DNA of 19,297 nt from positions 1 to 19,297 of the forward strand of contig CAJUDV010000038.1 in assembly GCA_910585385.1 (NCBI GenBank), written 5' to 3'. Positions 1 through 6,668 of the stretch are shown piece by piece. This DNA is from an uncultured Oscillibacter sp. (GTDB taxonomy: Bacteria > Bacillota > Clostridia > Oscillospirales > Oscillospiraceae). How positions within the stretch are numbered: the first letter of the stretch is position 1; each line of letters begins with the position of its first letter. The notes beneath the pieces are model-generated. The model ran no database searches and was not told the origin of the DNA. It was given only the letters and a program-made list of their open reading frames with translations. Both the position numbers and the translations under genes were made by a program.

Positions 1-1131
1 ATCGTATTGGTCATCGACCAGTTTGACGACGCCAACAACGGCACCACCATCAGCGCCCGCCGCTTTGCCTCCGCCCTGAAGGCCCACGGCAACGAGGTGC
101 GGGTCATCGCCACCGGAAAGCCGGCGGACTACAAGTACGCGGTGCGCCAGATGCGTTTTTTTCCCATCGTGGAGCACCTGATTACCAGCCAGGGGATGCG
201 GCTTGCCATCCCCAATAAGCATGTGTTTGAAAAAGCGGCGGCCTGGGCGGACGTGGTCCACTTCATGATGCCCTCGCCCCTGGCCGTCATGGGACTGAGG
301 CATGTGGAGAAAATCGGCATTCCCCACACGGCGGCCTTTCACTGCCAGCCGGAGAACATCACCTTCACCCTCCACATGGGAAACAGCCGCCGGGTGAATG
401 ACTTTGTATACGGCAAGTTTCGGGATACCTTTTTCAACCGCTTTACACACATTCACTGTCCCAGCGCCATGATCGCAAATCAGCTCCGGGACCATGGGTA
501 TACCGCCCAGCTCCACGTGATCTCAAATGGCATCAGCCCGGAGTATGTCTACGGCAAACGGGCCAAGGAGGACTGGATGGAGGGCTTTTTCAATATCCTC
601 ATGGTGGGCCGGTACGCCGGGGAAAAACGGCAGGACGTGCTGATTGAGGCCGCCGCCAAGTGCCGACACGCCCAGGAGATCCAGGTGATCCTGCCCGGCA
701 AGGGGCCGCTGGAGAAGAAGTACCGGCATCTCGCGGAGAGTCTGCCAAACCCCGTAGTCATGGGGTTTTACGAGCCTGCCCGGCTGATTGAGATCCTCCA
801 TATGGCGGACCTGTACGTCCACACCTCTGACGCGGAGATTGAGGCCATGAGCTGCATGGAGGCGTTTGCCTGCGGGCTGGTGCCCGTCATTGCGGACTCT
901 CCCCGCTCCGCCACGCCCCAGTTCGCCCTGGACCAGCGGAGCCTGTTTCCGGCGGGGGACAGCGATATGCTGGCCCAGAGGATCGACTGGTGGATTGAGC
1001 ATCCCCAGGAGCGGCGGGAGATGGAGCGCCGCTACGCCCAGCACGCCGGGCAGTACACCCTGGAGCGGTCTATTGAGCAGGCGGAGGAGATGTTCCGCCA
1101 GGCCATCCGGGAGCGGGAGAGGAAAAACTGA
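1..1131 (+). CDS. GT4-family glycosyltransferase, 5'-truncated by the window edge
   Basis: The frame is open from base 1 (IVLVIDQFDDANNGTT...), so the true start lies upstream. The TTG at 7 is only an internal codon. The protein has the two-domain GT-B layout. The N-terminal acceptor half includes DQFDDANNGTTISARRF, typical of bacterial GT4 enzymes. The C-terminal nucleotide-sugar half starts near NILMVGRYAGEKRQDVLIEA. The donor-site signature with two spaced glutamates is EIEAMSCMEAFACG, followed by DSPRSATPQFALDQRSLF. That last stretch is characteristic of Firmicutes GT4 enzymes often annotated as diacylglycerol or polyprenol glucosyltransferases. The expected role is transfer of a sugar from a nucleotide donor to a lipid or envelope acceptor at the inner face of the membrane. 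The acceptor cannot be read from sequence. A terminator follows directly, so this is the last gene of its transcript. Confidence 0.88.
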   Translation: MVLVIDQFDDANNGTTISARRFASALKAHGNEVRVIATGKPADYKYAVRQMRFFPIVEHLITSQGMRLAIPNKHVFEKAAAWADVVHFMMPSPLAVMGLRHVEKIGIPHTAAFHCQPENITFTLHMGNSRRVNDFVYGKFRDTFFNRFTHIHCPSAMIANQLRDHGYTAQLHVISNGISPEYVYGKRAKEDWMEGFFNILMVGRYAGEKRQDVLIEAAAKCRHAQEIQVILPGKGPLEKKYRHLAESLPNPVVMGFYEPARLIEILHMADLYVHTSDAEIEAMSCMEAFACGLVPVIADSPRSATPQFALDQRSLFPAGDSDMLAQRIDWWIEHPQERREMERRYAQHAGQYTLERSIEQAEEMFRQAIRERERKN

Positions 1132-1142
1132 ACTGTAAAAAG

Positions 1143-1177
1143 CCAGGGCCGCGGGAGACACCCGCGGCCCTGGTTTT
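1143..1177 (+). terminator. Rho-independent terminator after the glycosyltransferase
   Basis: A 13-bp perfect GC-rich stem (1143-1155 with 1161-1173, arm CCAGGGCCGCGGG) with a 5-base loop is followed by TTTT. It starts 11 bases after the stop codon and separates the glycosyltransferase from the spore-lysis genes. Confidence 0.88.
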
Positions 1178-1272
1178 GCGTATACTGGCATGAGCCGGGA
1201 GGAAAAATGAAGGGCCCGGTCCGGCCATGCGGGACCGCGGCGCCGGGCGGGGCGGACTGAGGTGAGATACTT

Positions 1273-1713
1273 ATGGCATATTCGGACCGGGAGCTGCTGG
1301 CTCGCCTGATCCAGTGTGAGGCCGGCGGCGAGGGCGACATCGGGATGAAGGCGGTGGCCGGTGTGGTGATGAACCGGGTCCACGCCGTCGGCGGGGAGTA
1401 CGCTCGGGTGGGGCAAGGCAGTATCCGGAAGATCATCTTCCAGCCCTATCAATTCGTCTGCGCCAGCGAGACGGAGGGCGGCGCCTACAATCCCCAGAAC
1501 ATCTATAATATGCGGCCCGAGCAGATCCACTACGACATCGCCGACTGGGCCATCGCGGGAAACCGGGTGCCGGACGTGGCGGAGTCGCTGTGGTTTTACA
1601 ACCCCTTCGGCCCAAAGTGCCGCTCCCGCTTCCCGTCGGACGTGGGATACTGGCAGACCCGGATCGGCGACCACTGCTTTTACAATCCCACCAATGCCTA
1701 CTACCAGACGTAG
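1273..1713 (+). CDS. cwlJ: CwlJ-like spore cortex-lytic cell wall hydrolase
   Basis: A 146-residue SleB/CwlJ-type hydrolase (Hydrolase_2 fold). The start of the domain, ARLIQCEAGGEGDIGM, carries the likely catalytic glutamate E16 and the GEG-x2-GM pattern of CwlJ. It is followed by IRKIIFQPYQF, SLWFYNPFGP and GDHCFYNPT, which match the order in Bacillus CwlJ as I remember it. Its length (about 140 residues), the missing signal peptide and the missing peptidoglycan-binding domain favour CwlJ over SleB. CwlJ is made in the mother cell, sits in the coat, and degrades muramic-lactam cortex during germination. The ATG has a GAGGTGAG ribosome site starting about 12 bases upstream. The next gene on the same strand is gerQ, whose product localises CwlJ, and this strengthens the call. 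Alternative: a generic SleB-family hydrolase. Confidence 0.85.
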   Translation: MAYSDRELLARLIQCEAGGEGDIGMKAVAGVVMNRVHAVGGEYARVGQGSIRKIIFQPYQFVCASETEGGAYNPQNIYNMRPEQIHYDIADWAIAGNRVPDVAESLWFYNPFGPKCRSRFPSDVGYWQTRIGDHCFYNPTNAYYQT

Positions 1714-1838
1714 GGCGTGAATTGATAATCGCCGGATGGAGAGGGATTTCCCCAGCGGATGGGAGGATTTTCCGGGGAGATGCCGGCCTGACATCACGCC
1801 GGAGAGCTCCGTTGAGGGCCTTGTTTCCTTTTGAGCGG

Positions 1839-1874
1839 CCCTGGCGGATTTCAAGGGAAATTGATGCGGCGTGA
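1839..1874 (+). repeat. Core of a dispersed intergenic repeat (third, degenerate copy)
   Basis: The 16 bases CCTGGCGGATTTCAAG at 1840-1855 recur exactly at 13637-13652 inside the palindromic element of 13560-13722, in the same orientation. The following TTGATGC resembles CTGACGC there. Upstream, 1757-1775 (ATGGGAGGATTTTCCGG) resembles the arms of that element. No terminal inverted repeats could be found here, so this copy is partial or decayed. It lies in the 279-bp gap between cwlJ and gerQ, where I see no gene. Confidence 0.45.
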
Positions 1875-1992
1875 GGGGGAAAGACCTCTCCGGGCAGAGG
1901 TATGAGTGTGGATTGTTGAGGCCGCCTCCGGGCGGCGGAGGGGCCGGAGACCCTTCCAGATTTCAGCGCCGGAGGGCGCATGGAGGTATTTT

Positions 1993-2499
1993 ATGGCAGC
2001 ATTGCAGAATCAATATTCCCCGTTGGCCGCCACCCCCGGGATGGGCGTTCAGCGGGCGGACCGTGTGGACTGGTCGCAGGAGATCAGTCCGGTTCGGCCG
2101 GCGGTTCCCGCGGCGGCCCCGGCCCAGAGGCCTGCGGGGGGAACGGTTCCCGCGGTTTCCAGCCCCCAGCTGGATATGAAGAACGACCTTCCCACAGAGG
2201 TCATCGACGCCCCCACCACCGTGGGAGAGGCTGAGGCAGGCTCCTGGAAGGCCATGCTGAGCCGGAACCTGGGAAATTTTGTGGTGGCGACCTTTTTGAT
2301 TGGAACGCAGGGAACGGTGGCCTGGGAGGGCATCCTGTACGATGTGGGCAACAACTACCTGACGATCTATCAGGCGGGCCGGGACCGGTATATCGTCTGC
2401 GATATTTACTCATTGAAGTACATCGAGTTTTACGATACCAGCCGGCGGCAGATGTGTGACGAGCTGCTTCGGCAGCAGGGAATGCGGCCCAACAACTGA
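1993..2499 (+). CDS. gerQ: GerQ-like spore coat protein
   Basis: A 168-residue protein whose C-terminal domain (about residues 85-148) matches the GerQ pattern: LGNFVVATFLIGTQGTVAWEG, then GILYDVGNNYLTIYQAGRDR and a YSLKYIEFYD ending. The first 80 residues form a Pro/Ala-rich low-complexity linker. In Bacillus, GerQ is a coat protein needed to localise and activate CwlJ during germination, and it becomes cross-linked into the coat. The ATG at 1993 was chosen because a perfect GGAGGT sits 5 bases upstream. The same frame is open further 5', but those residues (Arg/Gly-rich) do not look coded. cwlJ lies upstream on the same strand across a 279-bp gap that contains a repeat core, so co-transcription is possible but not assured. 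A strong terminator follows the stop. Confidence 0.82.
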   Translation: MAALQNQYSPLAATPGMGVQRADRVDWSQEISPVRPAVPAAAPAQRPAGGTVPAVSSPQLDMKNDLPTEVIDAPTTVGEAEAGSWKAMLSRNLGNFVVATFLIGTQGTVAWEGILYDVGNNYLTIYQAGRDRYIVCDIYSLKYIEFYDTSRRQMCDELLRQQGMRPNN

Positions 2500-2505
2500 G
2501 CGGCG

Positions 2506-2541
2506 AAAACCCCCGGGAGATTTGATCTCCCGGGGGTTTTT
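2506..2541. terminator. Bidirectional terminator between gerQ and the D,D-carboxypeptidase gene
   Basis: A perfect 16-bp stem (2506-2521 with 2525-2540) with a 3-base TTG loop. The outer pairs are AAAA/TTTT, so both strands end in a T-tract. It lies between two convergent genes and serves both. Confidence 0.9.
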
Positions 2542-2551
2542 CCGCTTTAAC

Positions 2552-3913
2552 TCAGCGCCTGCGGCCGCGGTAACCGTTCCGGCGGCTCCGGCCCACATTG
2601 CGGCCGTACCGGTACCGCCGGCGGCTGAAGATCAGCTTCCAGGCGGCCAGCAGGATTACCAGCGCCGCCAGAACGGCAATGGCCGCCTTCACGGAGGGCT
2701 TTCCAAAGAAGAGCTTTAAGTCCCGCAGGAAGATCTGGGAGCGGGAGGCCTCCACGTCGTTCAGCGCCAGCAGGTCCACACAGGCATACTCCACGCCGTT
2801 ATAGCTGAGGGTCATGGTTCCCAGTACGTCTCCGGCGGCGATGGGCGCCTCCACCGGATCGGCGGCCAGGGAGGGGACGCGTTCCACCGCCTCTGGGGCC
2901 ACGTCATTGGGCAGCAGAATTTCCACGTCGTTTTTGGGGTGGACTACTACATGGTCGTCCTCGGACAGGGACACCGTCACCTGCAGCACCATGTCGTCCT
3001 CCCGCAAAAGAGTCTGGTAGGTGAAGTTGTCGAAGGCCCAGTTGAAGAGCTGGTTGGTGTCGTAAAAGCTGTATGTCCGAATCTCATTGTTCTCCAGTTC
3101 TGTGCGCTCGCCCCCCAGCACCACGCTGACAAAGCTCCGGGTGCCCCGGGTGGCGGTGGAGACCAGACAGTACCCCGCCTGAGAGGTGGAGCCGGTTTTG
3201 ATGCCGTGGGCGTCGCCGTTGAGGTAGCCGCGGGTATACCAGCTGCCGATGAGGTAATTGGTGGTGCGCAGAGTGCGGGCGGCGCTGAGATTGGTGGCGG
3301 GGATGACGGCGGTGGGAGTGTCGCAGATGGTCATCAGCTGTTCGTATTTCATGGCCTCTTTGGCGATGAGGTACATGTCCCAGGCGGAGGTGTAGTGCTG
3401 GGAGTCGTGGATGCCGTGGGGATTGACGAAGTGGGTGTTTTCACAGCCCAGGGCCTGGGCCTTGGCGTTCATCTCCCCCACGAAAGCGGCGACAGAGCCG
3501 GAGATGGTTTCCGCCAGAATCTGGCTGGCCTCGTTGGCGGAGACCAGCATCATGCAGTACAGCAGATGTTCCACCGTCATAACCTCGCCGACCTGGATGT
3601 TGGCGGTGCTGCCGTCGCTGGGCAGCCCCTCCAGGGCGGAGGCGGAGGCGGTGACGGCCTGGTTCATGTCCAGCTTTCCCTTGTCGATGGCCTCCAGGGT
3701 CAGCAGGCAGGTCATGATTTTGGTCAGGCTGGCGGGGTAGAGCTCCTGATGCTCATTTTTGGCGTAGACGACGGCGCCGGTGTGGGCGTCCACCAGCAGA
3801 GCGGCCTTACACTGGATGTCCGGCTCCTCCAGGGCGGCGGCCCAGGGAGATGCCGATAGGGTCACGCTCAGGACAGCCAGCAAAAAAACCGATAAAAAAC
3901 GACGGATTTTCAT
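2552..3913 (-). CDS. Membrane-anchored D-alanyl-D-alanine carboxypeptidase (peptidase S11)
   Basis: A 453-residue class A low-molecular-weight penicillin-binding protein that trims the terminal D-alanine from peptidoglycan stem peptides outside the membrane. All three active-site motifs are present: SLTK with nucleophile S62, SAN at 125-127, and KTG at 239-241. An N-terminal signal peptide (about 1-28) precedes the catalytic domain. A beta-rich C-terminal domain follows (about 300-380). Instead of the usual amphipathic anchor, the protein ends with a true hydrophobic segment (about 408-429) and a 24-residue tail rich in Arg, Tyr and Gly. The start is supported by GGGAG 7 bases upstream. DacF/DacB-type sporulation roles are possible given the neighbours, but sequence alone cannot separate these from a vegetative DacA. 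It is divergent from the comEA-like operon. Confidence 0.92.
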   Translation of the reverse strand: MKIRRFLSVFLLAVLSVTLSASPWAAALEEPDIQCKAALLVDAHTGAVVYAKNEHQELYPASLTKIMTCLLTLEAIDKGKLDMNQAVTASASALEGLPSDGSTANIQVGEVMTVEHLLYCMMLVSANEASQILAETISGSVAAFVGEMNAKAQALGCENTHFVNPHGIHDSQHYTSAWDMYLIAKEAMKYEQLMTICDTPTAVIPATNLSAARTLRTTNYLIGSWYTRGYLNGDAHGIKTGSTSQAGYCLVSTATRGTRSFVSVVLGGERTELENNEIRTYSFYDTNQLFNWAFDNFTYQTLLREDDMVLQVTVSLSEDDHVVVHPKNDVEILLPNDVAPEAVERVPSLAADPVEAPIAAGDVLGTMTLSYNGVEYACVDLLALNDVEASRSQIFLRDLKLFFGKPSVKAAIAVLAALVILLAAWKLIFSRRRYRYGRNVGRSRRNGYRGRRR

Positions 3914-3948
3914 ATCATTCTCCCAGAATTTGTGATATAGTTTTCTCT

Positions 3949-4111
3949 AGAGTCTGTTATAAAACCTTCGGAGTGCCGGAATGAGGCGGATTTTTCTGCC
4001 GGGCGGGGCGATTTGACGCGGGCATCCTGACGGATTTACGGTCAAACCAACGCGGCTCCGGCGGAAAAAGGTGCTTTAAGACAGCGCTTTGCCGGGTTTA
4101 AAACGGACTCT
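3949..4111 (+). repeat. 163-bp imperfect palindromic intergenic element (copy A)
   Basis: The ends form a terminal inverted repeat: 3949-3966 (AGAGTCTGTTATAAAACC) pairs with 4094-4111 at 15 of 18 positions. The core CCTGACGGATTTA starts 77 bases in. Length and core offset are identical to the element at 13560-13722. It fills most of the 272-bp gap between the divergent carboxypeptidase and comEA-like genes. No coding frame was seen. It may be a MITE-like element or a conserved structured DNA/RNA. Confidence 0.6.
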
Positions 4112-4185
4112 GGGTATTGGAAACCGGCGAAAGCCGGCGGAATTCGACAGAACTAGTATAACAAAAAAAACGTGGGAGTTCAACA

Positions 4186-4554
4186 GTGGACGAAAGAGGA
4201 AATGCTGTAAAATGTGAAAAAATTTTATTGGGGCTGACGGCGCTGTTTTTGGCGTTCCTGCTGGCGCTGTTTTTTCGGGACCGGGCGGCCCTGGGAGCCG
4301 CTCCGGTGGCCGTGGAGACGGAGGCCGCCGTCCCTCAGGAGTCCTTTATGCCGGACGTGCAGCCTCTGGACGTCAACGCCGCCTCGGCGGAGGAGCTGGC
4401 GGAGCTGCCGGGGATCGGCAGGGTGCTGGCGGAGCGGATCGTGGACTACCGCACGGAGCACGGCCCTTTTGAGGCGGCGGAGGATCTGACGGAGGTCTCC
4501 GGTATCGGGGAGAGGAAGCTGGCGGAGCTGGAGGGACGGATTACCGCGGAGTGA
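4186..4554 (+). CDS. ComEA-like helix-hairpin-helix protein
   Basis: A 122-residue protein: a short cytoplasmic N-terminus, a membrane anchor (about residues 12-30), a 25-residue linker, then a ComEA-type double helix-hairpin-helix domain. The domain reads DVNAASAEELAELPGIGRVLAERIVDYR, then FEAAEDLTEVSGIGERKLAELEG. ComEA is the membrane-bound double-strand DNA receptor for transformation in Gram-positive bacteria. This one lacks the SLBB domain that Bacillus ComEA carries before the HhH. The start is GTG, chosen because GGGAG lies upstream and no in-frame ATG precedes the membrane segment. The gene ends 25 bases before the response regulator on the same strand, so it heads a four-gene cluster. 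No other competence genes are present, so a role in DNA uptake is inferred from family only. Confidence 0.8.
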   Translation: MDERGNAVKCEKILLGLTALFLAFLLALFFRDRAALGAAPVAVETEAAVPQESFMPDVQPLDVNAASAEELAELPGIGRVLAERIVDYRTEHGPFEAAEDLTEVSGIGERKLAELEGRITAE

Positions 4555-4579
4555 GAAACATCGCGGCAGAGGAGATTTT

Positions 4580-5257
4580 ATGAGAATTTTAGTCGTGGAC
4601 GATGAGAAGCTGCTGGTCAAAGGCATGAAGTTCAATTTGGAGAACGAGGGATACGAGGTGGAGTGCGCCTACGACGGCGCCGCGGCTGTGGAGCTGGCCC
4701 GGGAAGGAACGTTCGACCTGATTGTTTTGGACGTGATGATGCCGGAGGTGGACGGGCTGGAGGCGTGTATGCGCATCCGGGAGTTTTCCAACGTGCCCGT
4801 CATCATGCTCACCGCCAAAAGTGAGGATGCGGACAAGCTGATGGGCTTTGAGTGCGGGGCGGACGACTATCTGACCAAGCCTTTCAACGTTCTGGAGCTG
4901 AAGGCCCGGGTGCGGGCGCTGCTGCGCCGGGCCGCCGGCGTCCAGCGCAGCCGGGGCGCCCTGCTGACGGCGGGAGAGCTGGTATTGAATACTGAGGAGC
5001 GCACGGCCTCCCGGGCCGGGGAGCCCGTGGAGCTGACGGCCAAAGAGTACGACCTCATCACACTGCTGATGCGCAATCCCCGGCGGGTGTACAGCCGGGA
5101 GAACCTGATGAACGTGGTGTGGGGGTACTCCTACGCCGGGGACTACCGTACGGTGGACGTCCATATCCGCCGCCTGCGGGAGAAGCTGGAGAGAAACCCG
5201 GCGGAGCCGGAGCACATCTGCACAAAGTGGGGAGTGGGGTACTATTTCAAGGAATAA
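4580..5257 (+). CDS. OmpR/PhoB-family response regulator
   Basis: A 225-residue two-domain regulator. The receiver domain (1-115) has the acidic pair D7-D8, phospho-acceptor D51 in LIVLDVMMPEVDG, T78 and K100 in LTKPF. The C-terminal winged helix (about 130-225) carries the OmpR signature ELTAKEYDLITLLMRNP, DYRTVDVHIRRLREKL and the wing GVGYYF. It should bind direct-repeat DNA sites when phosphorylated by the kinase encoded next door. An AGAGGAG ribosome site precedes the ATG. Its end overlaps the best candidate start of the kinase. The target genes cannot be read from sequence. Confidence 0.95.
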   Translation: MRILVVDDEKLLVKGMKFNLENEGYEVECAYDGAAAVELAREGTFDLIVLDVMMPEVDGLEACMRIREFSNVPVIMLTAKSEDADKLMGFECGADDYLTKPFNVLELKARVRALLRRAAGVQRSRGALLTAGELVLNTEERTASRAGEPVELTAKEYDLITLLMRNPRRVYSRENLMNVVWGYSYAGDYRTVDVHIRRLREKLERNPAEPEHICTKWGVGYYFKE

Positions 5258-6668
5258 GCCTTCCATTTGGAGCAGCATCCAGTTCCGGTTTGGTCTGAGC
5301 TATATCGCCGTCATCGCCGGGGTGCTGCTGCTGCTGAATACCTATCCTCTGATGGTATCGGAGGATCTGGTGTTCCGCTCCAAGGAGACGACTCTGCAAA
5401 GCAATGTGTCTGTTATTGTGTATTCTCTCTCCGGCCTGGATCAGCTGACGGAGGAAAACGTGGCGGCGGCCATGGCGGTGGTGGAGGAGGCCAGCCTCTC
5501 CCGGGTGCTGGTAACCAACGGCATGGGCCGGATTCTCTACGACACGCGGGAGACTGGCGGAGCCATCGGGGAGTACGGACTGTACACGGAGATCGTCCAG
5601 GCCCTGCTGGGGAACGACGCTTTCACCTGCACCTACGGCAGAGGGGCTTTCCGCAGCAGGGCGTCCTCTCCCGTGCTGTACCGCAATCAGATCATCGGCG
5701 CGGTGTACGTCTATGAGTACGACACGGAGCAGGCCGCCCTGCTGGCGGGCCTTCAGGGGAATCTCCTGCGCCTCTCCGCTGTCATCGCTCTGGTGGTGGC
5801 GGTGCTGAGCCTGCTTCTCTCCAAAGTACTGACGAGAAAGATCGGCCTTCTTCTGACCGCCATCCGCCAGGTGCGGGCGGGGGCGTACAGCCACCGGGCG
5901 GACATCCGGGGTACGGACGAGATCGCCCAGATTGCCCAGGAGTTCAACAGTCTGACAGACCGTCTCCAGACCACGGAGAGCGCCCGGCGGCGGTTTGTCT
6001 CCGACGCCTCCCACGAGCTCAAGACGCCTCTGGCGGCCATCCGCCTTTTGACGGACTCCATTTTGCAGACCGAGGACATCGACCCGGCCATTACCCGGGA
6101 GTTCGTCTCTGACATCGGCCAGGAGGCGGAGCGGCTGGCCCGGATCACAGAGGACCTGCTGCGCCTGACCCAGCTGGACAGCGGCGCCATGGGCAAGCCG
6201 GAGCTGGTGGACGTGCTGCCGGTTTTGGAGCAGGTGATGCGGATGATGAATCTGGTGGCCCAGGAGAAGGGCGTGGAGCTGACCTACGACGCGGCGGAGG
6301 GCTGTACGGTACTGGCCGCCAAGGACGAAATCCACCAGGTGATCTACAACCTGGTGGATAACGCGGTGAAGTACTCCGCCGGCGGCGCCGTCCAGGTGTC
6401 CCTGCGGTGGCACAGCGAGCAGGTGGTGCTGGAGGTGGCGGACAACGGCGCGGGCATTCCGGAGGAGGACCTGCCCCGGATTTTCCAGCGGTTCTACCGG
6501 GTGGACAAGGCCCGCTCCCGGGCCGCCGGCGGTACGGGACTGGGCCTGTCCATCGTCCAGGATACCATGGAGAAGCGGGGCGGCACTGTGGAGGCCGCCA
6601 ACCGGCCCGGCGGCGGCGCGGTGTTTACCGCCCGCTGGCCCTACGCGAGGGGAGGCGAGCTGTCATGA
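5244..6668 (+). CDS. Sensor histidine kinase (HAMP-HisKA-HATPase) with a non-canonical start
   Basis: A membrane kinase in the PhoR/ResE style. The order is TM1, an extracellular sensor of about 110 residues, TM2 (about 177-196), HAMP, HisKA with SDASHELKTPLAAIR (H257 by this numbering), then the ATPase domain with N-box YNLVDNAVKYS, DNGAGIPEED, FYRVDKARS and GGTGLGLSIV. The first ATG/GTG/TTG in frame is GTG at 5322, which would cut off half of TM1 and its basic flank (KPSIWSSIQFRFGLSYIAVIA). I therefore place the start at ATT 5244, 9 bases after GGGGAG, overlapping the regulator's end by 14 bases. ATT 5265 is an alternative. The start is uncertain; the gene is not. It ends in an ATGA overlap with the lipoprotein gene. 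Confidence 0.85.
   Translation: MSRNKPSIWSSIQFRFGLSYIAVIAGVLLLLNTYPLMVSEDLVFRSKETTLQSNVSVIVYSLSGLDQLTEENVAAAMAVVEEASLSRVLVTNGMGRILYDTRETGGAIGEYGLYTEIVQALLGNDAFTCTYGRGAFRSRASSPVLYRNQIIGAVYVYEYDTEQAALLAGLQGNLLRLSAVIALVVAVLSLLLSKVLTRKIGLLLTAIRQVRAGAYSHRADIRGTDEIAQIAQEFNSLTDRLQTTESARRRFVSDASHELKTPLAAIRLLTDSILQTEDIDPAITREFVSDIGQEAERLARITEDLLRLTQLDSGAMGKPELVDVLPVLEQVMRMMNLVAQEKGVELTYDAAEGCTVLAAKDEIHQVIYNLVDNAVKYSAGGAVQVSLRWHSEQVVLEVADNGAGIPEEDLPRIFQRFYRVDKARSRAAGGTGLGLSIVQDTMEKRGGTVEAANRPGGGAVFTARWPYARGGELS

Noticed and set aside
523..1854. A 443-codon open frame on the minus strand opposite the glycosyltransferase and cwlJ
   Set aside because: It lies antisense to two well-supported genes, has no recognisable domain, and its Pro/Leu/Arg/His-rich composition is typical of shadow frames in GC-rich DNA.
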